DNA from: Antedon mediterranea
Taxonomy: Eukaryota > Echinodermata > Crinoidea > Comatulida > Antedonidae
Direction: 5' to 3'
Assembly (NCBI RefSeq): GCF_964355755.1
Contig: NC_092670.1
Coordinates: forward strand, 39,357,795-39,421,794
Length of the DNA: 64,000 nt
In this document: positions 1 to 12,782 of the stretch, in pieces
Numbering within the stretch: the first letter of the stretch is position 1
How the letters are laid out: each line of letters opens with the position of its first letter
The notes under the pieces: model-generated
The model's input: the letters and a program-made list of their open reading frames with translations, nothing else
What the model was told of the DNA's origin: nothing
Database searches by the model: none
Program-made: the position numbers and the translations under genes

Positions 1-587
1 CACTTCGTTAAAGCATGATTCCCACTCCAGCGACGAAACGCAGCGCAACCGACGTAACGTAAGAAAATGCCCTTCCAGTAATTGCGTTTGCCCCGCCTGT
101 GTGAAATCAAACCTGTTTGTTGCGCGTCAACGTTAGCATGCCGTAGACTTTGACCTGGTTCACCGCGTACTTTTGAGTACGCGCTTTACTATGTTTTTCG
201 GTGTTCTTTTGCCTTGCGTGAAATCAAAACTTTAAAAGCGATGTTTGCAGCACTGTTGCGTCGTCGATTCCCACTTTGCGTCGCTGCGTGGCGTTCTAGT
301 GGGACCCATGCTTAAGTTGCGTCCAAGTGATAGTAGAACTCATGTCATCGCAATATGAGACTGTTTTTTTTCTAGTATGATGTCAGTATATAATATTTCA
401 AATGTAAATACACCAATTTAGTTTACTTTTATTTATTATATAGTTTTTGAACCTCAAAACCTTTCAATTTAGTACATAGGCTACCTACAGTACAAATGAT
501 TTGTTTATATATTGACTAAGAATTTACACATCTTTTGTTAAAGTCATCGGTTAAAAGTCATCGTTAGTTTGTTTGTTTGACATTCAG
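1..587. other. Intron or spacer before the first visible HYR exon
   Basis: No coding exon seen. Bases 11-314 are a family A foldback element. From about 490 to 587 the sequence is nearly the same as 2320-2421, the intron end before the fourth HYR exon, so the exon at 588 and its upstream flank were duplicated together. Confidence 0.6.
11..314. repeat. Family A foldback element, copy 1
   Basis: Family A elements have ends resembling AAGCGTGGTTCCCACTAG in inverted orientation and are full of short ACGCAACG/CGTTGCGT motifs. They also share an internal TTTGATTTCACGCAGG box. No coding capacity, so a MITE-like non-autonomous element. This copy has both ends (AAGCATGATTCCCACT and AGTGGGACCCATGCTT). 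Confidence 0.75.
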
Positions 588-3500
588 ATCAAGAAAATCC
601 TAATATTATATGTCCTGATAATATAACAGCAGAAACAGCACCTGGGTTAGGGTCAGGTTCTCCAGATTGGATAGTACCTGTACCCACTGACAATGTAGAA
701 CTTATGCCTACAAGTCCAGTAGCAAGTCCTGATGTCACTCCTCCTATAAGTATTGCTATTACAGGTAGTGTGCCATATGAGCAAACCTACACAGCTGAAG
801 ATACTGCAGGGAACACAGCTTTTTGTACATTCTATATCATAATTGAAGGTAAATGTTGTTACTACTAGGTATTAACAAAGTGGCAAAACACAACAACAAT
901 AATATTACCCAAAAAAAAGATGTAAATTGTAAAAGGAAAAAATTTCAGGAGCTGGGGTGAATCCTGATTTTGGTTTTATAATAAAGGGAGATTTTGTTTC
1001 CAACTTTACATTAGGTGATAGGGAAAAAAAATGGCTAGGTAGACTGCATAGCACATGGAATAGCAGTGGTAAATATGGATGTGGCACAACAGATCTCTTT
1101 CCATCTTGCCAAATTGTACATGTTTCATAAATATAAATATGCACAGTATATTAAAATAAAATAAATGATAATAAAATGCACATGTTATTAAATACATTCA
1201 GTGCAATAATTTAGTACTGAACAATTTTATGTATATTTAATAGATTTATTATATATCGCCACTAACAGTGTAAAATTAATTTTACAGACAAGGAACCTCC
1301 TGTTATCAATGACTGTCCTCCTGATCAGAATCTGGCAACGTCTTCTGGTGTGAACTACACTGCTGCCACCTGGACAGAACCCATAGCAATTGATAATGCT
1401 GGAACACCAACCCTTGTCTCAACACACAGTAGTGGTAGTGATTTTTACATTGGTAAAACTTTTGTGACATACACAGCTGAAGACAATTATGAAAATACTG
1501 CAACTTGTAATTTTACAGTAAACGTAGCAGGTTAGCTCGTACAAGATTGATTTTCTATTTCAGTACAAATACAACAAACAAAAAAACAGTGGTAATTCGA
1601 TGAAACATTTTTACCATGATAGGCTAATGCTCTTAGAATACATTAATGTTCTCATGGAATTTTGAAGTCTGATTTAGCAACTAGTTTACACAATCATTAG
1701 TAACTTACAAATGATTGTGTAAATAACACTATTAGGACTACCATACTAGGTTTGTACAGATGTGATAGGATTTTCAAAACTTTATGAAAACACTGTAACT
1801 AGAATGTTATTGACAGTAATGATCTTTTTAATTAGGTACGCATGCTCAGAATGTAACTGGTTGTCCGGAAGATTTCACATTACCAACTAACTATGGAAAC
1901 CCGAATCGAGTAACTTACTGGATTGAACCAACAGCAACGGATATTTCAGGAGTTGTTTCGACCTCATCGTACTCACACACACCCGGATCAACATTTGATC
2001 TGGGTAACACTATTGTTACGTATAATTTTACCGATACTTTAGGAAACGTAGCGTCATGTGAATTTATAGTAACCATTATTGGTGAGTATATAGGCCTCGT
2101 GTGAACGCACTAAAGTGAACTAAACGTGTAATATTGTAATATGTGGCTAAAGCTTGGTTCCCACTTGGACGCAATTTATTTGACAGAATTACGATCAACT
2201 GTCGCAATTGTGATTGGTAAAGCGTGGTTCCCACTAGAACGAAACGCAGCGACATATCGACGCAATAGTGCTGTAAACATCGTAGGTTTGATTTCACGCA
2301 GGCGGGGGAAAACACAATGAGTACAAATGATTTAAATATTGACTAAGAATTTATACATCTTTTGTTAAAGCCATCGGCGGTTAGTTAGAAGTCATCGTTA
2401 GTTTGTTTGTTTCTCATTCAGATCAAGAAAATCCTAATATTACATGTCCTGGTAATATAACAACAGAAACACTTCTAGGGACTTCATCGGGCTTTCCAGA
2501 TTGGACAGTACCTGTACCTACTGACAATGTAGAACTTATGCCTACAAGTCCAGTAGCAAGTCCTGACGTCACTCCTCCTGTAAATATACCCATTACTGGT
2601 AGTACACCATATGAGCAAACCTACACAGCTGAAGATACTGCAGGGAACACAGCTTCTTGTACATTCTATATCATAATTGAAGGTAATTTACCATTAGTAG
2701 GCCCTACATTGTATCCTAATAACAGTATAAATGAACTTTAAATGGCCTTAAACATACATTTATACGGTAAGATATTAAAAAGGCACAACATGATTATGAA
2801 ACAACTGATTTGGTAACATGGAAATCTGTACACGTAACATCGCTGTTAAAGGTACGTCAATAATAATGTGCAAAACGAAATGTTACAGGTATATAAACAT
2901 GTTTGATTATGATATCATGATCGAACAAGAAAGAATTTAATTTGCAACGCAGTATGTAGCAAACTATTGCAAAACAACTAATCAAAGGCTTCATAAATGG
3001 AATGTGAAAATGAATAATGTATGTGACTTGTGGGGTAATTGAAGACGAAAAACACATGTTTTTTGAATGCATACGAAATAAAACTTTATGGACAAACATA
3101 GATAACATTTTTAAAAATATTGACAATGGCAGAAGCTCTTTTAGAGAACTTCTTTTAGGGTCTGATTGTGAATACAAAAATGACTTATATTCAATTGCTG
3201 TCTTCTCAATATATAACATTAAGATTTTAACTGAATTAAACAAACCAGTGTGTAAAAACTCTTGGATTGTATTTAAGTCTATTGTTAAGGATCTGAACAA
3301 ACTAACGCTCATGTAATGTTAAAAGAGTTACCGGTACCTAATAATTTTTTTTTATTTATTTTTTTTTTTTTTTAAACGTTGTTTTATATCTTTGTATATA
3401 ATGTCTATAAGATGTATATAAATGGTATAAATTAAAAAGGGTATGAAACAATACGGTATGTATATTGTCTGTGTACAATGTGAATAATAACAAACCATGA

Positions 3501-6500
3501 AAGCAGGAGGATAATATTGGAAACAATATGTGAAAAACTAAAATTTACAAAAATTACTGATATTTTTTTTTGAGCAGAAAAATATAAAGAAAAATGTAGA
3601 ATATTAACGGAAAACAATATAATTAAAGAAAGAACATATGAAGACAGATATTACTGATTTATTTGTAATGTATTTAATTATGATATGAAAGAATAAAGGT
3701 GGTGGTTCACGCCACAAAAGAGAAAAAAAACTATTGCAAAACAATCTCTAAATGATGATTTAAAATGATTTGATAGATACTGAGGCCCCGTTTGTGAGTG
3801 ATTGTCCTGAGGATTTCACATTGCCAACAGACAACGGCGAACCACATCGAGTTACCTACTGGACAGAACCAACAGTAACGGATAATTCAGGAAGTGTTTC
3901 TATCTCTCAGTCACACACAACTGGCTCAACATTTGATCTGTATAACACTACAATTACATATAATTTCACAGATTCTTCAGAAAATGTAGCATCATGTACA
4001 TTTACAGTAACAATTATTGGTAAGTAATTATTATGGCTAGCCTAACGTTACTTTTGAATACATTTATTCCATTTTATTATCAATGTGTCAGTATAAAATG
4101 AATAATCATGAAGACAATATTTCGAGTGACATGAATGTTTCCCTTCGGTCCAAGAATCTGTCATAACCATTTCTTGATAATATTCATTATTGCATAGAAG
4201 ATTGTCTTTTCCCTTTGAATCAGTAACTAGGCCTCTATACATTTATACGATTTAAAGAAAATGAAAAACTCTAACTTAGACTTAAACTCGAGTCCTACCA
4301 TAGACTACACTAAGAATTTACAGTACAGTACTGGCACGTTATCAGCGGAACATTAGTAGTTCTGAATTGATACGCCCACATATTTAGTTCTGCATTACAG
4401 CAAAAACAAAATTATGTAAAACTGTTTTAGACCTTTTCTGTTGTAAAGATCAAACGCATTTGTTTATTCATAGATATTGAAGCTCCAGTACCTACTAGCT
4501 GTCCAAGTAATAGCACCTACAGTGCGGATATGGGAGTGAGTACAAAGGGTAATGTCGCATGGACGCCACCAGCATTCAATGATAACGTACCTGGGACAAT
4601 TTCTATTTTTAATAATATTTTTCCTAATACCTATACATTTCAACTCGGAACTACAGAGGTGGAGTATTACGCTACAGATGCAGCAATGAACACTGGATAT
4701 TGTACATTTTTCATAAAAATTGTAGGTAAGAAAACATTATTCAAATTGTATACTGTACTTTCCTCTTCACACCCACCCTGGTAGGTACTTTTGGTGAAAA
4801 AATGTATCTATTTATGAGTGTTCCAAATTCCCTTAATTTCTGGTGCTCTTTGACAATATTAGTTAATGTATAGAAGATTGATTATTTTGAAACATTATAC
4901 AAAATTGTTTAATCTTATATAACATTTTATTATCTTATATAACATTTTATAATCTTATTCTAGACACTGAGAATCCTGTTGTAACTTGCCCGAGTGACAT
5001 CATCACCAACTCAACCCATGGCACCACAACTGCTGGAGTGACATACAACGCAACGTCAACTGACAACGTTAATATAACTTTTGAAAGTTTTAATATTCCT
5101 TCTGGGTCGATGTTTGAATCTGGTGAAACTACTGTGATTTTTATGGCGTTGGATTCATCTGATAATCAAGGAACATGTTCGTTTACTGTCACAGTCGTAG
5201 GTAAGGTGTACGCAACCCGTCTACGGCAAAAACATCAAATCCGTCTACGAAAATGTTGATTTATAAGGACGATGAAGTAAACACTGATGAATCGAACGAG
5301 GGCATGTTTCGTTCTATCTATTGCATATTATATGTATTGTATCTTAAGCAAACGTAGGCTAAATCATGAAGGCAATCCTACATTATACAACTTGTGTCTT
5401 ACAGGACCACTTTGTACTAAGCAATGTAGTAATGGTGGGACATGTACACTCAAAAACGACATAGAAGAATGCAAGTGTGAGAGCGATTTTGAGGGTGATA
5501 ATTGTGAAAACAGAAAAAAAGGTAATTGCACGTTTTTAAATCAACCGAATATTTCAAAAAAAATATCACAACACTAATAGCAGATATTTTAGACATCTGT
5601 GTCTCTTCATTGACAGTGCAATGGAGCAATTATTCGATCATGGGGACAAATTCACCGCCAATCACATCAGATCATTTTTGGTTTAATAGTAGTTCAACTT
5701 CCAAAAAAGATTACAACAGTTATCATGTTTTTATAGCTTCCTCTTCAATTTGGCTCAAGATTGCAATAGGATTGTTCTTTGCCGGTGTTGTTATTGGGGC
5801 GTTGGTTGCTGCTGGAGTCGCACTTCATTATAAAAAGTCTACAAAGGTCTGTAAGATACTATTAGTATTGGAGAATGTTTGCTTGTAAGACAAGCGAATT
5901 TCACGTTACCTTTCGCATGCACCGTATTTAAAATAAATTGTAGGCCTACGTCGGATTATTACTCGTTATAATTTGAGAACATGCGCTATAACTAACGCAT
6001 TTAAAAATCTACGTCGGGTTGGGAACAAAACTATATAGGCCTATAATACAACCATATACTGTAGTATAATAGGCTACTGAACATTCAAGCTTAAACTGTA
6101 ACTAATACAGCAGTTTATATCAAACGATGTTTTCAATACTAATACACATTATAAAAATATAGTGTTTATTGAATTTATTTGTTAATACTGTAGTTATTTT
6201 GATGATAAATTCGTTATTCACAGACAACACCGGCTGAAAACGGAACTATTGATTTACGACAACCTGATGTAAGTTTGATAACTATACAAAATATCATCAA
6301 AATTACCATACATCACTACTTATTTCTGTAATTTTCTAAACTTTTTTTGTTTGCATTTTTTGCAACAGACACATACAGAAACTCGAGAATTGCACGAATA
6401 CATGACAAGTATAGAGCCAGAGGGAATAGGCAATGACACACAGCATACGTATGCGACTATTGAAGACGCGGTGGTTGAAGAAACAACCGAAAATGAAACG

Positions 6501-6533
6501 ATGTACATTAATGTTAAATCCAAAAAGAAATGA
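588..6533 (+). CDS. Receptor gene 1 (5' partial): HYR-rich, EGF, TM, tyrosine-tail membrane protein
   Basis: Eleven exons: 588-848, 1288-1530, 1836-2081, 2422-2682, 3777-4019, 4474-4725, 4964-5200 (seven HYR domains), 5405-5521 (EGF), 5737-5846 (TM), 6224-6268 and 6369-6533 (tail, stop TGA). Every HYR exon starts and ends in phase 1 and carries the family pattern: CP near the start, a W[TI].P..TDN stretch, and a final (S/N)xxxCxFxxx strand. The EGF exon has six cysteines with the CSNGGTC core. The TM exon gives about 23 hydrophobic residues followed by HYKKSTK, a stop-transfer sequence, so the tail is cytoplasmic. The tail holds HTYATI and TMYINV. No signal peptide or lectin exon lies in the first 587 bases, so the 5' part is presumably upstream, as in genes 2 and 3. 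The ligand is unknown; the receptor role is inferred from architecture. Confidence 0.8.
2147..2320. repeat. Family A element, rearranged copy in gene 1 intron
   Basis: Two left-end-like starts occur in a row (AAGCTTGGTTCCCACTTGG at about 2150 and AAGCGTGGTTCCCACTAG at about 2219), then the TTTGATTTCACGCAGGCG box. It ends without a right terminus, next to the duplicated pre-exon flank. Confidence 0.65.
2860..3740 (+). mobile_element. Non-LTR retrotransposon 3' remnant
   Basis: Lies in the large intron between the fourth and fifth HYR exons of gene 1. Positions 3017-3316 read as 99 codons with a C...EDEKHMFFEC..NKTLW pattern, the cysteine/histidine box found at the C-terminus of many LINE reverse-transcriptase proteins. 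The upstream part is closed by stops in every frame, so only the tail of ORF2 survives. A T-rich stretch and an AATAAAGG-containing end follow. I see no target-site duplication. Confidence 0.55.
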
Positions 6534-7602
6534 ACGTACACAATTTGCTGTAAAAGAATGAATTATGAAAACTTCTTCCGCAGTCACAAACTGATATTGC
6601 AGCTGTATTATTGTTTTTATTTGTAAACCATACATTATTAAGTTGTCAAACTAAATTAGAACTATAAATAATTGTATTGTATTATATATTTATATTAGTA
6701 ATTGTATAGTTTACTAAAAGTAGGCCTATACTGAACGCATGGTCGATTGGCAGAAGAAATGAATACACATGTGATATCGTCAATGTAAAACTTTTTAAAT
6801 GGATTCTTCAGTTGTTTTAAATATAATAATAATTTATAAGATATGTGATATTATTTACATATAAAATATGTGATATTGTTTAAAGTTTTTATAATGTTTT
6901 AATATATTTTATATACAGTAGTTTTAAATATTGTAATCCATTCTATTAGTGACGGGTTTCCCGCTCTCGATGATGGCCCCTAGGCCTATACTATAAAACC
7001 AAAGTCAAATTACTGAAAATTGGCAATGCTGTGGGTATCATTAGCTGAATCAGCCACTGATAGTTGATATAAATATATTGATATAACGTGATACCGATTG
7101 AGCCAATGAAACAAGAATCATCGTGCCCATTTCATCACCTATATCAAAATTATTATTACTTATCAGTTATTTGTAATTGTACATCAATTCGAGCGATAAT
7201 GATAACTTCTTAATCAAGTTTACAATAGTTATCACAAAGTTGAATTGCATACTTACCATCATAAATACTCATCAACATTATTGTGATTGAATTATTATTG
7301 GACCACTGATGTCATTATAACAATTCTAAACGAGGGGAGAAGTAAACATTTATATATCTGACATAATAAAGTGACCATCCATGCATATTAGATAGTTCTG
7401 CAGCATTTTAAACTTGTACAATAAGAATTAGTTTAACAAAAATAAAATCACAAGGTTCGAATTAAAAGGACATAATCATGTGTAGGCCTGTGTAATGTTT
7501 CTGTTATTTCCAATCACTGGTGTTTATAAAACTAATAAGAATATAAGTATAATATTTTGTAGCCCCTTGCATTTAAGCATTAGATTCTATTCGGCAAAAG
7601 TT
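6534..7602. other. Spacer between receptor genes 1 and 2
   Basis: AT-rich 3' flank of gene 1 and 5' flank of gene 2, with no exon recognised. Near 7183-7226 it holds a short match, TCAATTCGAG followed by ACTTCTTAATCAAGTTTA, to the fossil of the NDUFV1 3' end that follows gene 2 (see 15500-15840). Confidence 0.5.
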
Positions 7603-10600
7603 ATGCTGACTTTGGTAAATTACATTATTTTAAGCCTAACTTTAGGCGTTGTTTATGCAGGTAAGTTTACTATTCGTTTGTCCGTTTGTTACCTGTCTTA
7701 TGTGTTTTAAATTTCACAAAATTATCTAAGAATCTCATGTTCTTCTGAGATAAATTTTCCTAAAGAATTAGATAGTTACATAAACTGATTCAATAGTGTG
7801 ATGGTCACATGAATGATTAACTGTAACTGAGGACACTCAACAACACTGTAAGCTAATTAATTTAGTTGATACAACTAAAAAAAATTTTTTTCTATTGAAA
7901 TGAATAACTTTTTTTCTACTAAAGTGAATAACTGTATTAAAACTACAAAATAACCTATTCAAAATCTGATTTAATTAATCTTCTGATTGACTCATTCATG
8001 ATCCATTAATTTAAATACTGTTTACTCTTTTTGTTAATGTTTTTTGAGGAACTGAGCCTCGATATGCTAAGGTTTACACTGCGATGCGCTTCACCTGTAC
8101 AAGATATTTTATAATAATACAAATCATCTGGAGACCAGGTGATTTAGTGTATGTAAAGACAAAATGACTGTTTGAAACATTCGATTGTATTTTGCAGGGC
8201 ACTGAACGGAAATATCATTGACTTATGTTCTTCTCTTTTTCTACTTATTTATTGCAAGTAGGTTGCCCACCTGATTGGACAACATACGATGGAAGCTGTT
8301 ATTTATTCGGTACTGCCGGTAGCCAAAATTGGCAAACAGCTAGAACTAACTGTCAGAGTCTTGGAGCTGATCTTGTTGTGATAAGCAATCGAGCAGAAAA
8401 TGATTTTGTCGGTTCACTTATTTCCACAAAAGCATGGATTGGCTATAGAGATATAGATGAAGAAGGTGAATTTATTTGGGTAGACACCTATGGTGAATGC
8501 TCCACTTATGAAAGTAATAACTTTTTTACTTTATATTTTTAAATATTGTAGCAACAACATAGCCTACAGTGTTTATAAAATAAAGGGACATAATATGGGT
8601 ATAGGGATACGTAGGTACGTAGTAATGTAATTGTTACCACCTATACATGACGTCATTTCATATAGGTCTAAGCAGCAAATAATCAAACAGCTATTAAATA
8701 ATTACCAGATTTTCGTGCCGGTGAGCCAAATGACTTTGTCTATGAAGATTGTGTTATGATGCACATGGATACCCACGAATGGAATGATGTATGGTGTAAT
8801 GGCACGGGTAATTTTATTGGTTATGTATGTGAAATATGTAAGTAGTTGTACAATTTGTTATTTTTGGTTTTTTTTTATACGTTTGGTTGTGGTATAACTT
8901 AAATAAATGATTTTTTTTTTCATGGAGGAGAAAAAATGTGTTTGTCCATATACCACCCACTCATCTTAAAACCAAATTACTTAATTATCTCAATATTTAT
9001 TTTTTAAATAATTTTGATATTCAAAATGTGTGTAGTTGGTCGCTTTCTTGTCGATGCTTTTATTGTAGAACGTAATTTATTTATTTTTCTCTGTTCTGGG
9101 TTGACCAACTAGAGCATAGGTGTTTAGCACCTGTTTGGTCTTTCCGTGCCTCCTTTTATAATTGTTTTGTCTTCTTTGTTTATGTATATGGCAGAAATTG
9201 AATAAATTAAAAAAATAAATTAAAAAAAATAAACCTATATATAAATATTGCATAATACTGCATGAAGATAAAAAGCTGTCTGTCTATGAAAGTGTGCTGC
9301 CAAAGACAACTAAATTGTTGGAAATTAAGAAGTAGGGTTCACTCGGCAAAATAAAATTGTATTGAACTCGAATAGGGGAGTAATTGCAAACGTCAACATC
9401 GTTCATAATTTGTCTGTAAAGTATGTAAAACGGACTTACGGTGTTTCACTATCATCACTTATTATATTTTGTGTTTTTTCAGTTGATGATTCGGACAATC
9501 CGATGTTCACTTACTGTCCACCGCATCAAACTGTTGCAACAGATCCCAATGTAAACTTTGCAACGCTATCATGGGATCTACCCACGGTTGATTTGGACAA
9601 CCAATGTGGCATAGCATTGACCTCAAACTATGACATTGGAAATCAAGTTGCTTTGGTTTCTGGTCTTACTACTACTATTACTAATACATACGTGGCAACA
9701 GATCCTAGTGGAAATACTGGAACGTGTACATTTTCTATAACAGTTACAGGTAAGGAATTTTTGTTTTATTACAATAATTAGTTTATCGGCAGTACTGTAA
9801 AATATTAATTAACTGAAGTAACCTATTTCTGCAGTTGTGTTTGCAAACTATTGTCTCATTGTTGGAACACGTGTCTAAATACCATTTTTAACGGCTTGCG
9901 ACTTCAATTTGATTGAAATCTCTGAATATTTTAAAGAAACATAAAGATTGCTACATTCAAACTTTGTATCAGTAATACAAAGTAAAATCTAAAAATAAAA
10001 GTGTTATACCACACTATTGAATCGAATTATATTAGATATTGAAGATCCCAATGTATTCGATTGTCCGGAAGAAGACTTTATATTACCAACAGACGATGGC
10101 GAACCTAATCGAGTAGCCTACTGGGCAGAACCAACAGCAACAGATAATTCAGGATATGTTCATTTGTCTCAGTCACATAGGCTCGGTTCAACATTTGATC
10201 TGGGTGAGACGACTACACTTACATACAATTTCACAGACCCTTCAGGAAATGTGGCATCATGTAAATTCAAAGTAAAAATTATTGGTAAGTATCAATAAAG
10301 GACACCGGCTTTAAGTATAAATGTGTTCCTGTTCATTTTAAAGCATCATTGTTTGACTACTGCAGGATTGTACTGTAGTCACAAAAGCTTGGTTCCCGCT
10401 AGCGACGCAAAGCAACGCATCGATATATTGACGCAAAATGCAGCACTGTAAGCTTGGTTCCCACTAGCGACGCAAACTACGCAACGTAAGAAAATGCCCT
10501 TACAATACTTGTGTTTCCCTCGCCTGTGTGAAATCAAACCTGTGATGTTTGCAACACTGTTGCGTAGTCGGTTCCCACTTGTGATTACGCAATCCAGCAC

Positions 10601-12483
10601 GTTGCGTCAATACGTTGCTGCGTTGCGTCGCTAGTGGGAACCACACTTTATTGGGAACCGACGAAACAACACAGTGCTGCTGCAGACCTCACAGATTTGA
10701 TTTCACACCAGGCGCAGGAAAACAACAATAAACAATAATAATTTCTATTATTATTTATATGATAATAGACAAATAAAGCTTTTCAGTATTCAGTATTCTT
10801 TATCAACATGGTTGGAAATTCTACACTAAATTATCTAATGAATAGATACGTATGTTCCTAATGTAATCGGTTGTCCTCAAGACTTCTCATTGTCAACTGA
10901 CGATGGTGAACCAAGAGTAACCTATTGGACGGAACCAACAGTAACTGATAATTCAGGAGTTGTGTATGCCTCTCAGTCACACACAAATGGCTCAACATTT
11001 GATCTGGGTGAAACTACAGTTACGTACACGTTCACTGATTCTTCAGGAAACGTGGCGTCATGTGAATTCACAGTAACAATTATTGGTAAGTATCCATGTA
11101 CAATGTGGCATTGATATCACTAAAGCTTTGTCTACACTATCAAACTAGTTTGACAAAAAAAAAGTGTGATGTGCCCAAATATGGTAGTGATATGCACAAA
11201 TATGGAAGTGATATTACATCATCATGTCCATATGTGGGCACATCACTTTTTTTTTGTCACATAAATGTTGATAGTGTAGACAAGGCTTTAGATGAAGAAA
11301 ATGACATTACAAACAATTTGATTCAAGCGGATATATGCCGTTTCTAATCAACTGAATTGAAAAAACTCGTTACTTTCATTGCAAATGTGTTGTATTGTGA
11401 ATATAGCTAGCACTCATACTGCATTTATGACCGAATACAATTTTGTAAGTTCGCTCCTCTCAATTGACTTGCGCATAAATATGATCACTAGAAACCAGGC
11501 TCTTCTCCGGGATTGTGTATTTTGCCGAACTTCGTTTTACAGGACCAATGTGTGATAAGCAATGCAGTAATGGTGGAACGTGTAAGGTAAACAATGACGT
11601 AGAAGAATGCAAATGTCTGGATAATTTTAAGGGTGATAATTGTGAAACAAATAAAGGTAATTTTACGTTTATACAACAAAAAAATAATTATGGTATACAG
11701 AAGAACAATTATTCGCTCACGGGTGGCGATTACATCACCTAGTCCCTCCGTCACAGATGCTACGCGGCGGTCAAAATTGTTTGTTGGGCCTAGACGTAAT
11801 ATAAAAATAATCGTTGGTTTTTTTTTTATAGCTTTTTCCTTCAGTTATCTTGAGATTGCAATAGCACTGTTGGTTACTGCCGTTATTGTTATTGTAGTGG
11901 TGGTTGCTGCCGGATTCGCATTTAAATACAAACAGGTTTGTGTGATCACAGTTTGCCAGCAAGTAGTTTTGCGACACAACATACGCCAATTGTTTTAATT
12001 TAAATTAGTGTGACGTAGGCCTAATAGTATGACGTAAATTAATATATAATAATAATAATTACCGTATTCACTATAGGCCTACCATCAGATTGGGAACAAT
12101 ACATTATCAGTATATAGGACTACATTACGGTATCAAGCATACGACGAATTATCTTATCAATAACTATATATTCTAATCTTAATAAGAAAGTATTGTGAAA
12201 TTTAAGTTATTTTATAATTAACTCTACATTCACAGACGACACCTGATTCGGGACAATCTGATGTAAGTTTATTTGCTAAAATATTCTTCCATGTTATATA
12301 ATTTTCTATTCAATGCTATATCCGTCATCCTTTGCGCAATTCTTGTTACATTTCTAAAACGTTGAAATTGTTTATTTTAAGGCAAATACGGAGACTGGAG
12401 AAATTCATGAATACTCACAAAACATTAGGCTAGAAGGCGTACCAGTAACCAATGACGTCACACATACGTACACAACTTTGTAA
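7603..12483 (+). CDS. Receptor gene 2: C-type lectin, three HYR, EGF, TM, tyrosine tail
   Basis: Ten exons, 513 aa: 7603-7660 (signal peptide), 8262-8513 and 8709-8837 (C-type lectin), 9483-9749, 10036-10284, 10846-11085 (HYR), 11543-11656 (EGF), 11832-11935 (TM), 12236-12262 and 12382-12483 (tail, TAA). The ATG at 7603 is preferred over one at 7495 because it aligns with the start of gene 3 and gives a compact signal peptide ending VVYA. The lectin fold shows WIGYRDID, then EPN and WND, the calcium and sugar ligands of mannose-type lectins. The second tail exon ends HTYTTL at the C-terminus. The first HYR is of a distinct type (DDSDNPMFTYCPP start) shared only with gene 3. Probably a type I surface lectin; an immune or recognition role is inference. 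Confidence 0.85.
8262..8837 (+). other. C-type lectin domain of gene 2 (two exons)
   Basis: Exons 8262-8513 and 8709-8837 encode about 127 residues. Cysteines start at CPPDW and GSCY, with later ones at EDC, DVWC and YVCEI. The intron falls just before the EPN half, as it does in gene 3 (18452-18727 and 18958-19083). EPN with WND predicts mannose- or GlcNAc-type binding with calcium. An additional cysteine (YGEC in gene 2, TTEC in gene 3) sits between WVD and EPN. Confidence 0.85.
10384..10730. repeat. Family A element, compound copy in gene 2 intron
   Basis: Two left ends (10387 and 10450) and a right end (GCTAGTGGGAACCACACTTT near 10628-10648) are followed by another partial internal segment up to the TTTGATTTCACACCAGG box. 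Appears to be one element inserted into, or recombined with, another. Lies between the second and third HYR exons. Confidence 0.65.
11121..11290. repeat. Family B foldback element, gene 2 intron
   Basis: Family B elements are 110-190 bp with ends like TAAAGCTCTGTCTACACTATCAAAC in inverted orientation. Inside are short direct motifs (ATATGGTAGTGATATG, GATGTGCCCA, GACATCATCATG) and no ORF. This copy is complete and sits between the last HYR exon and the EGF exon. A similar copy lies in the same intron of gene 3. Confidence 0.8.
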
Positions 12484-12634
12484 CTGAAAAAAACGCACAG
12501 AAACAGAACTAGAATACCGAAAAATCGAATCCAATAAGTAGACGGAAGCAACGGTTTCAGTTAAATCACATTTTCGTTTTTAGTATAATTGAATTGATAT
12601 ATTAAGGTTTCGGGTTATTGAAGTTTTGGGGGCA

Positions 12635-12640
12635 AATAAA
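12635..12640 (+). terminator. Probable polyadenylation signal of gene 2
   Basis: AATAAA about 150 bases after the stop, in the context GCAAATAAAGT. Gene 3 has a similar AAATAAAGT context at 24235, about 230 bases after its stop. Confidence 0.4.
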
Positions 12641-12642
12641 GT

Positions 12643-12782
12643 ACTAAAGCGTGGTTCCCACTAGAACGCAACGCAGCGACGTATTGACGCAAAATGATGT
12701 ATTGCGTAATCACAAGTGGGAACCGACGACGCAACAATGTTGCTTTAGAGGCTTTAGAGGCTCTAGACAGCACAGATTTGTA
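12643..12782. repeat. Family A element, left half
   Basis: Left terminus and the ATTGCGTAATCACAAGTGGG centre are present. The right half is missing after about 12780. Confidence 0.65.

Noticed and set aside
7495-7602. Earlier ATG for receptor gene 2
   Set aside because: It would put ~36 mostly non-hydrophobic residues before the signal peptide; the ATG at 7603 aligns with the start of gene 3.
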